From: Tubulanus polymorphus
Lineage: Eukaryota > Nemertea > Palaeonemertea > Tubulaniformes > Tubulanidae
Assembly: GCF_964204645.1 (NCBI RefSeq)
Contig: NC_134025.1
Coordinates: 15,842,001 to 15,906,000, forward strand
DNA length: 64,000 nucleotides
Direction: 5' to 3'
Under the pieces are notes generated by a model that saw nothing but the letters and a program-made list of their open reading frames with translations, was not told the origin of the DNA and made no database searches. Position 1 is the first letter of the stretch; the number at the start of each line of letters is the position of its first letter. A program made the translations under genes and the position numbers. Shown piece by piece: positions 34,409 through 45,133 of this stretch.

Positions 34409-34734
34409 TTACTATCATCAAAATATTTAGTTAACTTATTTATGATTAATTCAACATTTATTTCATTACTACTTTTATGATTATCATATATTTTGGTTAA
34501 TATGTTTTTAATATCATCAATAATTCCATCTTCATTTAATTCATAATATTCTAAAGGTGATTTAATTAAATCACTTACTTTTTCTATATTATAATTTTCT
34601 TTATTAATCATTGATGCATTGTTAAATGATTTACTTTTTATATCAGTAATTACATCATTTAGTTTAATTCTCATTTCTTTCTCACGTTTAAAATCAAACC
34701 CAAAACATATACTCGGTCCAACAGTTATATTCAT
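34396..34734 (-). CDS. 112-aa late protein, unknown
   Basis: Begins MNITVGPSICFGFDFKREKE, which is conserved in copy 2 (59048), while the rest diverges and is acidic and helical. The ATG is in TATAAATGAA with eight T upstream. Its ATG lies within four bases of the stop of the upstream gene. No domain recognised. Confidence 0.65.
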   Translation of the reverse strand: MNITVGPSICFGFDFKREKEMRIKLNDVITDIKSKSFNNASMINKENYNIEKVSDLIKSPLEYYELNEDGIIDDIKNILTKIYDNHKSSNEINVELIINKLTKYFDDSNFFD

Positions 34735-35512
34735 TTATATAGTGAAAAAAAATACTCTTTACATCTTATAACTAATTCATATATCACAGGAAAGTTATTC
34801 AAATCAATTAAATATCCATTGTGATTTCTTATTTCTAATTTAAAATTATTGAATTTAGGAATGCATGGTTTGAAATCACATTCTGTTAAATTATAATTTA
34901 TTTGCGTTCCAAATTCTTTAACATTCTTCAATGGTAAAATGTTTAGTAAACCAGAATTACAAGTTATATCTTTAGTTGCTTCAAATGTTTTTGTAGGATC
35001 GATTAAATTGCAATAAATATAAAAATGTGTGTAAGGTATTAAGTTTGGTGTAGTAGCGTCAATATTTGTAAAAGATCTATCTGGAAGAATTCCTAACAGT
35101 TTAGCTATAGATTTTTTTACCATAAATTTATGTTTTTCACTATTAGACAACTTATCTTTATTCTATCAGAACTATCACTTTTTAAAAGTCTAATACTTAA
35201 CCCAGAACTACTACCTAATTTGTGCCAGGCTTTTCTATTAATTTCTTGTGCTAATGTATCTAAATTATATAACCCCGGTTTTAAATATATATAGGACCAT
35301 TCATTTTTACCTTTATCAAAAATTAAAAAGGCTCTATGTTCAATAGTTTTATTCGATATATTATAAAAAGAATTACATAAACTTATATTAACTAATTTTA
35401 AATCAACACAATTCTTGAATTCTCTATCTGATTGTACTAGTAAATTATGTGATTTATAATCTGTAAGCCTTCTAGAATCAACAAATATTCTGTATTCTTT
35501 TAATTCTACCAT
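34731..35512 (-). pseudogene. penton-like minor capsid protein candidate, frameshifted
   Basis: Two frames overlap at 35117-35150. In copy 2 the same region is one frame, so a shift occurred here. The product starts MVELKEYRIFVDSRRLTDY and is strand-rich throughout (VDLKLVNISLCNS, YLKPGLYNLDTLAQEINRKA, HFYIYCNLIDPT, YELVIRC), consistent with a jelly-roll capsid protein such as a penton. Position next to the other structural genes agrees. The penton call is inference from composition and context. Confidence 0.6.
34732..34752 (-). promoter_or_regulatory. TAAATG start motif with T-run, 112-aa gene
   Basis: Eight T, CACTATA, then TAAATG. The same motif precedes the homologue at 59048. Confidence 0.45.
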
Positions 35513-35526
35513 TTATTTTACACATT

Positions 35527-35880
35527 TTATTCGAAATCTATTTCATGATGCCCTTTTTCATTCTTACCTTTGTATACGAAATAGAAATCTCCAGAACATA
35601 ATTCTTCTAGATCTTCACTTGATAATCTATGAAATCTATCCGGTAAATATGTTCTGAATTTATATGTATTTCCTTTTAATCCTTCATATTTTAAGTGTAT
35701 AACTAATTTATCTCCATAATTATTAGTAACTGTAACAATATCTTTAATTAGATATTTCTTATGGATTATTAATTCTGTTAACTTTTTGAATTTATAATCT
35801 ACAGATTTTACATTTGTTATATCTTTAATTCTATCTAGAAATAATTTGTTGTTCTCACTGTGCGCTTGTTTACTCTCCAT
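35527..35880 (-). CDS. small OB-fold-like protein
   Basis: A 117-aa frame with ATG in ATTATAAATGG. The core YLIKDIVTVTNNYGDKLVIH, then TYKFRTYLPDRFHRLSSEDL, matches a family often found in virus-like elements of invertebrates, with a beta-barrel look typical of single-strand DNA-binding proteins. That role would suit a replication gene beside the polymerase. Copy 2 lacks it at the matching place, but a diverged fragment is at 48601-48851. Confidence 0.6.
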   Translation of the reverse strand: MESKQAHSENNKLFLDRIKDITNVKSVDYKFKKLTELIIHKKYLIKDIVTVTNNYGDKLVIHLKYEGLKGNTYKFRTYLPDRFHRLSSEDLEELCSGDFYFVYKGKNEKGHHEIDFE

Positions 35881-35909
35881 TTATAATACATATTTTTATT
35901 AAAATTTGA

Positions 35910-38900
35910 TTAACACGTTAGAATTATTTTCATTATCTCGTTCTCTTTTGTTTCTTCTCTTTTAAATTTTAAGTATTCATCTAAATTACAACCATAAGCA
36001 ACTGTATGAATTCCATCATCTAAAATATATCTTTTATCATCAAATGGGTTTAGACTAATCTTTTCAATTTCTTCAATAAACATTTCATGATCTTCAGATC
36101 TTAAACATCTCATCTTATGTTTTCTAACTTCTTCATTGAATATACAATTGATGTAATCTTTGAAATGAATATTCTTTTCTACTACACTTTTTGTTATTCC
36201 TTTTAACTTTTTAGCTTCATGTTCTTTAGTTTTATATGAATACATTTTAGATCTAATACCAATGAATTCAATCATTTCTTCACCACCTAATTCATCCTTA
36301 AACTTCCCTGCAACTTTTTTATTATCATTGCTAAACAATTCATGATCTTTAGGATAGTTACTAAAATCAAAATGACGTTTTAATGTTTTTAAATCATCAG
36401 TTATGTTATCAGTTTTTATCTTTAATATGTAACTGTCAGTATCAAAATATAATATTTCTATATGTTTTTCTCCAAAAAGTGGTTGTAATATATTATAATA
36501 GAATTCATACATTAGTAATTTTGATAATTCTAAAACTAAAGCACCAACATAGATTGGTTTATTAAATTTCATTGATGTTCTTCTCATTTTAACTGCAGCT
36601 AAATTTTCATCAAATATTCTGTTACCAATGAACTTAGGATATGATTGTAAATGCCTTATCCTTTTGCCATTACTTACTAACTCAATATCATTTCTATTTC
36701 TAACATTTTCACAAGTCTTACCATAGAATGCATTATTCATTAACTTGAAGAAATCTTTTTCGAAATCAGTTTTAGCTTCAGTTCTCTGTTTGGTGTTAAA
36801 ATCTATATATTTTTCTAACCACTTAGATTGACTAAATGAAATATATCTATGTACTTTTTTTAGGATCATTCCTTGATTCAAATAAAACTTTAACATTCTA
36901 TAATGTACTACATAATTATATTTATCTTCTTGAGTTACCATTAACTTTTCTGTATGAATATGATTTTCGGGTTTAATTCTTTTTTGATAATTTGATAATT
37001 CTTCATGTGTTACAGTTTTATGTTCGGGACAGTAAGCTAGATTTCTAGATTTAAATTTTTTATCTTCAGGATATTCTAAATCTACAGCAAAGAAGTAACC
37101 AGTATCTGAATCATCTGCAATATCTAGGATTCTTTTCTTCCAGTCAAATTTATCATTATTTTCATTCTGTAAAACTGCAGTTAATTCAAATACTCCATAA
37201 GGTTGTGGTTCCATCATTGCCCAACCATACAAATTATTTGCATCTATATATAATAACTTATATCCGGGGTTATCATTTACATTGAAATATCTATCCCCCA
37301 ATACACCTGAAACTCCTCCTCTTATAGATTTTTCAAATAATAGTAATTGATCTATATTTGTTAACAAATCCATTTTTATATCTGTAAATTTTAATCCACA
37401 ATCCCATGTTAATCCTGGTGATGAATAACAGTGACAAGGATCAATGTTAAAATATTTTAGGTTTACATCTCTAAACCTTTCGAATATATCGGTTAATAAT
37501 AATACATCTGATTTTAGATATAAATCTACTAATTGTCCATGATTTTCTATTTTGAAATGATTCCAAATATTCAATGTTCTATTATATACTTCATCTTTAA
37601 CATATTCATGTTTTAATTCATCATAGAATTGTTCTTTTAATAATTCAGTTATGTTAAAATCATTATGTGATTTATAAAATGAATATGGAATTGCGCCTTT
37701 ATATCTCATTAATTGAAAATCATCATTATTTGGGTAGTGTTGTTTTAATATTTTTAATTCATCATCAACTAATGATTTTGATAAGTTATCTAATGAACTA
37801 TTTAAAAATCTATATGAATCTATAAATCTTAGGCAACCAAATTGGAATGATATATAATTCTCAGATGTTTCAGCTAACATTCTAAATTTATATGTTGGTA
37901 TTTTATCTTTTGATCTATTTGAATTTAATCTTTCTATTTCATTATTAATTTCTTCTATTTTATGGCATAACTGTTTGATGAATAAATGTGCGTCATATCC
38001 TGATAGATTATGAAATATAACTGGTACAAAATTAATTTTCTTAGCTTGTAAGTTACAATTCTCATGTGCAGCGCCTCTAAACTTTCCATTCAAATGATCA
38101 TGGTCTCTTACTTTTTTATCTTTATAATTAAATATCTTTTCACAATAATAACATTTATCTGCAAACGCAAATTCTTCTTTATCTTCTTCTGTCATTATAA
38201 TTTCTATATTTTTATTTAATTTTTCATTAAATTTTATTTCATATTCAATTAATAAGTCACAAAAATGATTGATAACAGTTTCATTTCTATAATGATAATA
38301 TTCACTTTTAATTAGTTCTGGATAATCAGATTTAATATATAACCCGAAAGCTGCAGCTGATTGATGAATCTTTTTAATAGTATTTGTTTTTGGTGGTTCT
38401 TCATAATAATCATTTTCATTAGAATTTAATTTCTTTCTTTTATAATATATTTCTTTTCTATCTTGATCAGTTAATTCTTTATTTAATGATTCAAAATCTC
38501 CATATATAACAAATGGAACTTTATTTTTGTAATCATATTTTTTGAATTCTAATATTTTATCCTTTTCATTTGGTAAAACTAATTTACAATAATCATGATT
38601 TTCACATAATTGTTTATGATTTAATAATGTACTTTCATTACTGAATCTATGTAAACATTTTCTACATAGATATATTTTATTATGGTGATCACTTTCTGTT
38701 CTAAAGAATAAATCTATTTGTTTAATCCACATATAATGATTCTCATAATATAATATATCTATAACATCGTTTGGATCATAATCTTTTGATAGATATAAAG
38801 GTTCTGATGTATAATGTTTTATATTGTTACCTTTTGTATTTGGTAATTTGATTAAATCAAATACATTTATCTTTATATTATTATCTCTTTCTATTTTTGG

Positions 38901-39168
38901 GATGTCTTTAATTATAACAGGATACTTATCTATCTTATAATTATTTTCAAATTGTTTATAATTTGTTAATCTATAAGTATGTTTATTATAATCTTCAACT
39001 GGGTGTAAACAACTTATTATAGCCCATAGAAAATGGTTTAAAATGTTAGTTTAATATAACTCGATGCTTCAATATCTGGTTCTTTATAATATGATACATT
39101 ATTTTCATCAATTGGTTTTGATTTAGTTAACTTATTATATTTTGTGTTATAAACATGTAAAGTCATAA
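35910..39168 (-). pseudogene. protein-primed family B DNA polymerase, main body
   Basis: The 940-codon frame (35910-38732) keeps every motif: exonuclease YGDFESLN (79-82 region), NLSGYDAHL (about 241-250) and YLKSDVLLL (405-413); polymerase motif A YIDANNLYGW (D497), motif B KLMNNAFYGKT (663-673) and motif C YFDTDSY (762-768). An embedded HNH-like element, VRDHDHLNGKFRGAAHENCN, lies at 208-227 with a preceding CxxC. Upstream, the frame continues from about 38995 to 38733 and restarts at 39168 (MTLHVYNTKYNKLTK). A small deletion with a shift near 39045 separates these parts; copy 2 keeps the missing residues. The polymerase would copy the element's linear DNA from a terminal-protein primer. 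Confidence 0.92.
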
Positions 39169-39171
39169 ATA
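38733..39171 (-). pseudogene. polymerase segment between N-terminal region and main frame, broken
   Basis: The minus strand reads ASSYIKLTF then a stop; after a shift it reads NHFLWAIISCLHPVEDYNK and continues in frame into the main polymerase frame at 38732. The matching place in copy 2 (63672-63974) is uninterrupted, showing about a dozen residues deleted here. Confidence 0.75.
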
Positions 39172-39918
39172 TTATTTATCTAAAATATATTTTAGATAAA
39201 TATTATTAAAATCTATTTTAGTTTTTACTTCATTATAACATTTATCTAATTTATCATCTATATGTTGTTTAGTTATAATATGTTGTGAATGAGAATTTAT
39301 ATTATATATTGGTTTATCTTCAGATTTTATAAACTTTACTTTAACTGATATACTTATTTTAGGATATTCAACATCAGTTATTATTTTTATTATTTCTTTC
39401 ATATTTTCTAAATGTTTTTTATTTTCTTCTAATGTTTTTCCTTTATGAAATTTAAACTCGATAGCTGCTGGGCCAATATCACTTTTAAATGCTTCGGTTA
39501 TCTCTATATCTTTTTTATTATCTAATGAATTAATATATTTTCTTACATCTTCCATGTATGGTCTTTTATTGTTTAATTTATTTATTTTATTTGTGTTTTT
39601 AATTGCCTTCTGTTTCTTATCATTATATTTATCAAAATAATCTTCACCTAAAATATCATTATTCTTATTTCTAATATGACTTTTAGATTTTAAATGTTCA
39701 TTATAATATCTTTTATCACTGAATGATTGATTACATGTATCACATTTATATATTTCTTTTTCATTCTTTAATTCATCTAATTTAGTTTCTAATATATCAT
39801 CTTCATATTCTAATTTCAATTTATTCTCTAAATGTGTTTTAGTTTTACTGTGTCTTGATTTTTGGGATTTATCTATATTGATATTACATGTTGGACAGTA
39901 GTACTTATTTGCTTCCAT
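39172..39918 (-). pseudogene. polymerase N-terminal region with two C2H2 fingers
   Basis: Begins MEANKYYCPTCNINIDKSQK and carries two matrin-like fingers (YYCPTCNIN...H...H and YKCDTCNQSF...H...H). A basic linker and a conserved block, IGPAAIEFKFHKGKTLEEN ... VEYPKISISVKVKF, follow. The relics at 25531 and 63974 show this region leading directly into the polymerase body, so here it has been cut off by a small rearrangement near 39165-39195, which holds a short palindrome (TTTATCTAAAATATATTTTA). It starts 20 bases inside the right terminal repeat. Whether it includes the terminal protein is unknown. Confidence 0.75.
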
Positions 39919-39937
39919 TTCAATACTAAATTTTTTT

Positions 39938-40128
39938 TTAAATTGATTTTAGAAGTTCAATGATTTATACATGAATTATTTCAATCACACTTTACTAACA
40001 CTTTTAATGTTTAAAAATCTAACTCATACAAATATAAATATTGAAATAATGTTTAATATATATCTATATATCTATTCTATAAGAGCTCACACTTTTATAT
40101 TGAATAATCTATCAATTTAAATGTTATT
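39938..40128. repeat. right terminal inverted repeat of virus-like element
   Basis: Reverse complement of 15695-15911 over about 190 bases, as described there. The outer edge is near ATGTTATT at 40121-40128. A MITE begins 21 bases further out. Confidence 0.85.
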
Positions 40129-40148
40129 CATGTATATGATTATTTTAA

Positions 40149-40317
40149 GAGTAATAGGGGTTTAGTTGTTCTAGGTTAAAGGTTGAAATAATAATAATTT
40201 CTACTTGAATTAGGAGTGTGCGCGACTAATTCAAGTAGAGATTATTGTTATTTTCACATTTGGAAAATTTCTCGACCGTTCGACCTTTGATCTAGAACAA
40301 CTAAACCCCTATTACTC
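40149..40317. mobile_element. 169-bp palindromic MITE-like element, copy 2
   Basis: GAGTAATAGGGGTTTAGTTG at the left is perfectly inverted at the right (CAACTAAACCCCTATTACTC), and the match goes on for six more bases. The two halves pair along most of their length around GTGTGCGCGAC. No clear target duplication. Confidence 0.85.
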
Positions 40318-40849
40318 GTGTCTCCACTAGTTAGGCCGACTTATTCCAAGATGAGGCGTTCCATTGATTTTGGCTACAATTTTTTGTTCAGAGATAACTG
40401 CTGAGCCATTTGAGCGACCTATCATTGATACTGTTTCCTTATAGCCTGTTTAGTAATGGCTGATGTTGTGCCTTATCAAATTCTTTGTCGAAATCCACCG
40501 TTGAACAGGATACGTTGACACCGTTGACAAGACTGTGAAGAAAACCCGTTATCGCCGCTTTGCAGCTATATTTTGAATCTGAACTCATTTGGCAATCGTG
40601 ATATTCTAAAAAATCCTACAATCTACCTTGTAAAATTCATTAAAAAGGCTTAGATGTATATAGATCCCCCAATAATTAGTATGTTGTAAATAGTGTATGT
40701 ATATATTGTTAATAACTTTGTTATATTTTATCAAAACAAGTTTATACTTTCTGTTAATTGTAAATATTGTATACTTTGTATAAGTCTCCCTCCATGTACC
40801 ATAGAAATGGTTGGAGTGTAAATAAAATCCTAATCCTTATGTTTCTCAT
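40318..40849. other. host-like stretch with short motif and LINE-like tail
   Basis: The inverted copy of the GAAATATAGCTGC motif is at 40537-40574. From about 40640 to 40845 the sequence resembles a non-LTR retroelement 3' end (GGTTGGAGTGTAAATAAAAT). No gene. Confidence 0.5.
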
Positions 40850-41480
40850 AGTTAAACCATATATCAATACAAGCGTCTTGTCAAGGGCTACTGACAAGGG
40901 CTGCAACCACGAGTGTATCTCCAACGGTTAGAGCTAGGAGCAAAAATATGATTAAAAAATTTGGGGCCCATTTTAGAGCTCATAGAGCCCAAACGGTTAT
41001 TCGCAGATAAGGCGTGCCATTGACTTTTTTAACCTCCGGGCCGTCATGAACAACTTTCGTGCTCGCCCGAAGCTCAAAGTAAATCCGTTGAGCAATATTC
41101 TTGTTACTAACCGAATTCGTAATATTAAAAGCCTATATTATGATGCTCTCTTACTTGTGTCGCTGAATCCGAAGCTATATATGATGCTCTATAACTTGTA
41201 TTTTACTTGCTCTATAACTCCTCAGTTGCGTTCAGTCGAGAAATGTCCTAATTCAATGGTAAAACAATCGACTCGTAGAAAAGACAAAAATATCACTACT
41301 GCTTACGTGTTTACTACAGATCTAGAACAGCTCTATCAGTGCATACACAAACACATGGACAGGAGGCGCTGTGGGAATAAGACACGTACACACTACATAT
41401 ACGTATATGGATACTGTTAGAATCGGGCTTAAATTTCGATGTTTCCCTGACAGTGAAAGTAAGTTGCAGTTGTTCATAGA
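40850..41480 (+). repeat. dispersed repeat R2, copy c
   Basis: Collinear with 9794-10600: AAACCATATATCAATACAAG, AAATTTGGGGCCCAT, AACCTCCGGGCCGTCATGAA, ACGTATATGGATACTGTTAG. The 124- and 86-codon frames here are not supported as genes. Confidence 0.75.
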
Positions 41481-41486
41481 CGGACG

Positions 41487-41508
41487 CCGGGCGCCAAAGG
41501 CGCCCGGA
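41487..41508. repeat. G+C-rich perfect hairpin at start of unit 1
   Basis: CCGGGCGCC, loop AAA, GGCGCCCGG. The same hairpin with loop GCA is at 43092-43112 at the start of unit 2 and is lost from unit 3. Confidence 0.8.
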
Positions 41509-43091
41509 GGACGTCCCTTTGGTAAACGCGTATATGTGGATACTACGAAGTGTCTTCTTAACCGATTCTGACTAGCTGACAAAGTCAGAAAAAAATGACG
41601 TCACTTGACGTCCGGTTTGAAGTTCACGGGGAAATCGGAAGTAGAATTACGTCACGCTAAAATCCGGCAGCGAAATAACTAAAATAAGGCAATTTATGGA
41701 TCGGGTTATTTCAGAATTTATTTACTTCATGAAATTTCGAACAAGATTGGGTCGATGAATAGTTTAACAATGAACCGCGTTGATCGAACGAGTTCGAAAA
41801 TAGCTGAAATTCCCTTAGCAACGGGGCGCGAATTCATAATAAACAAACCACGCGCCGGCGCGCCTGGTTCAGCCATCGCAGGTTCGAATCCCGGAGAATA
41901 ACGCTCTCGCGCGCGCGTGCGACAGTCAACCCCAGCCGCAGCGCTGAAATATGTAATCATTTATCAAGTTTAATGACCTTAAAACTGCGATGAGTCGCGT
42001 TGTCGTACGATTTGCTTAAAATTTCAAGGCAGCGCGGCGGATCGGCGGCACGGTCTCGCTCCGCGGAGCAGCGACATCGCGGTCGGCAAAAACATTAGTC
42101 TCCGCCCCTTGTTTCACCAAATAAGGAATTCGGTACCGCTGGCCACGTGCACTATCTATTTTGAGCCGTAGATTCCCGGTTCTCGACATTCCCCCGAGAA
42201 TTAGAAACAAATAAATATTTTTCGCGAGAGAAATCAATTTTTGTATTGACATTTAAATTTTACTGCGGATAATTTATTCGATTTTTTTTCCTGGCAGAAA
42301 AAAATTATGCGATCGAAGCGTTTCAACGTGTCTTTCATTTTTTCTTGTCTTTCTTTACTTTTCAAATCGAGCTAATTTCTAAATTAACACCAGGTCAAAT
42401 TCTTCAATCTTGCAAACCGTCTCAGTTTCACCATAATGTCGGTTTTTACATTTCGGGTTTTACAAAGTGGTTTATAAACCATTGAAAAATTCCTGATACA
42501 AATCGAAATAGTAATCTTTTTAGCAGTGGTAAACCGACCTACCCCGGGTAGCCAAAGACCAGTTTATATTTAGTTAAGAAATGGGTCAAGTTATTTTCAT
42601 AGAAAATTGAATTTCATTTGATCTACAGATGAAATGAACAGGTTCGTCATAATTTTCCTTATCAAAATATTAGCCAAAATTTCTAATAACCAGAAATTAA
42701 TCGAACCTTAAAGTTGAAGTTTCATCTTCTTTCCCCCACCACCTAACTATATGGCATTAGTTTTCATTTTTACCAATCTTAACAATAAGAATTGATTTAA
42801 TTTCTTCAATAATTTAATGCTCGGGGCCCAAATCTACAGAACAATTTCAACATCGAAATAAAATTGATAGACTTAGTAAGAGTTTCTTTCCAGTTTCATT
42901 GACAACAATTAATTTTCTCGGTGTTCCTTTAGTCACTGACACTATTTTGTGCGTTTTTGTTACACTCCATACGTCAACGAGGTTGTTTTCGAATCGTTAT
43001 GATTTCTTAATCTTAGTCGTAAAAATTAAATCAAGCTGCAGTGACGAAGCGTCCGTCACTTAGATTTCATCTATTACATGTTAGACGAACG

Positions 43092-43112
43092 CCGGGCGCC
43101 GCAGGCGCCCGG
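43092..43112. repeat. G+C-rich perfect hairpin at start of unit 2
   Basis: CCGGGCGCC, loop GCA, GGCGCCCGG, matching 41487-41508. Confidence 0.8.
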
Positions 43113-43223
43113 AGGACGTCCCTTTGATAAACGCGTATATCTGGATTCTAGAAAGTGTCTTCTTAACCGATTCTGACTTACTGACAAAATCAGAAAAAAA
43201 TGACGTCAGAGTACGTCCGGTTT

Positions 43224-45133
43224 GGCATCAGACCACAATTAGGTTAGTAGCTCGAAGATGCGTAGGGCCGGACCCCAAAAATAGTACCTAGAGTGAAGAA
43301 GAGGTCCCCTATAAATGTTGCCATAATTTCTGCAAATGGGATAGGTAACGAATTTCGGTTATATGTATGAAATCCATTGATCCTGAGAGACAGCTTGATG
43401 ATGAAATAAGGGATTCCCTGGACTTTTTTTGCTTGGATTAAGGGTACCAAACACGGCGGGGGATTCCCATAGATATTTGGCTCGGATGTACTGGCATACC
43501 TGTACTGGGATACCCCTCCTTTCTAAAGGTTTGATTATTTCAAAAGCTAGGTTGGGTATGTGGGGCGAAAACCACTTCAATGCGTAGCTAAGATGCTGGC
43601 CTATGAGCCATAAGCAGGATTTCCCCTGAATTTACGCGCTTATATATGAACTAAACTCTCGAATTTCTTGTTTTTACTATAGGATATAGAAGATTTTGGA
43701 ATAGTGGTCTGAGCTCTGACAGCCAATACAGCCAAAATAACAAATTTTGAAGTTTTGATGAAATTTCACAAATAATTTTTATCTTATACATCTTTTGCAC
43801 ATATAAGTCGTCTTGAGGCATTCATTGAGACCTAATTCGCTGATTTTAATCAGTTTCATGGTAGGATTTGGTAATATTTTTGCTTGTAGAAGGCTAGAAT
43901 CGCAGATTTCGGTCAATTTTTAGGCATGAACCGTAAGATATTTTCTCGTAGGAGGCTTGGTCTAGGCTCATAAATTTATTTCATAAAGGCCATCCTTGCC
44001 CATGCAGAATAATCACATTAATTCAGCTTTCTTTGATTAAGTTATCTAGTTTGGCTGACTTTTTGGTGCCAGATACTGTCAGGAATTTAAGGGGTAGGGG
44101 AAATGCATATTTTCGTTGAAACCATGGCAACCGAAAGGACATTGTCAGAGGCCAGTTGTGACATTTTTCCTAACTAGTACTGGTGACAACTACGCTTGGT
44201 ATATAAAATTCGTCCCGGCCGAAGGCCTGTGGACGCAGTAGGGTGCATTCGAATTAGGCCTTCAGCGCAAGAAAACGCCAAATCTAAAGGTTTCAGCCAA
44301 TTCGATGATGAAAATGGCATTTTTTTCAAAAAATGCTTAAAGATTGTGTTTCTGATTTTTATCCATAGCCATATATTTATATCCATCAGTGAAAAAAATC
44401 TATCAAGTATTCAGAAAATGTTGTATAATTGTTTTATTCATATTTTGAAATGAATGTTTGACTTAGATGTTATTGATAGAAAACTTGGATTTTGTCGCAT
44501 ACGCGCGATTTGTGCATTAGCATGTATTTCCATGTGTAATTGGCCGAGGGCTATTGAATTGCGTTGTATAACTAGGGTGTCTCCACTCTTTCTAAAACTG
44601 TACAAAAACTAATGCTATTCTTAAGTTTGGGTACTAGTCAGGCATCAGACCACAATTAGGTTAGTAGCTCGAAGATGCGTAGGGCCGGACCCCAAAAATA
44701 GTACCTAGAGTGAAGAAGAGGTCCCCTATAAATGTTGCCATAATTTCTGCAAATGGGATAGGTAACGAATTTCGGTTATATGTATGAAATCCATTGATCC
44801 TGAGAGACAGCTTGATGATGAAATAAGGGATTCCCTGGACTTTTTTTGCTTGGATTAAGGGTACCAAACACGGTGGGGGATTCCCATAGATATTTGGCTC
44901 GGATGTACTGGCATACCTGTACTGGGATACCCCTCCTTTCTAAAGGTTTGATTATTTCAAAAGTTAGGTTGGGTATGTGGGGCGAAAACCACTTCAATGC
45001 GTAGCTAAGATGCTGGCCTATGAGCCATAAGCAGGATTTCCCCTGAATTTACGCGCTTATATATGAACTAAACTCTCGAATTTCTTGTTTTTACTATAGG
45101 ATATAGAAGATTTTGGAATAGTGGTCTGAGCTC
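43224..45133. mobile_element. non-autonomous LTR-like element, two 493-bp direct terminal repeats
   Basis: The terminal repeats (43224-43716 and 44641-45133) each begin GGCATCAGACCAC and end GTGGTCTGAGCTC, and by eye differ at only about two positions. GTTT flanks the whole insert on both sides. The uninterrupted site is visible at 41612 and 46706 (GTCCGGTTTGAA), so this is one compound insertion with a 4-bp target duplication. The 924-bp interior has no polymerase or gag-like frame. It resembles a TRIM element, but the repeats lack TG...CA ends and have short inverted tips, so another class is possible. Confidence 0.8.

Noticed and set aside
41871-41905. GGTTCGAATCC as part of a tRNA gene
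   Set aside because: A B-box-like match only; no A box or cloverleaf could be drawn around it, and the sequence belongs to the 1.6-kb repeat.
43244-44997. Pairs of 68- and 73-codon frames duplicated on the minus strand
   Set aside because: They lie in the two terminal repeats of the LTR-like element and are identical because the repeats are; no domain features.
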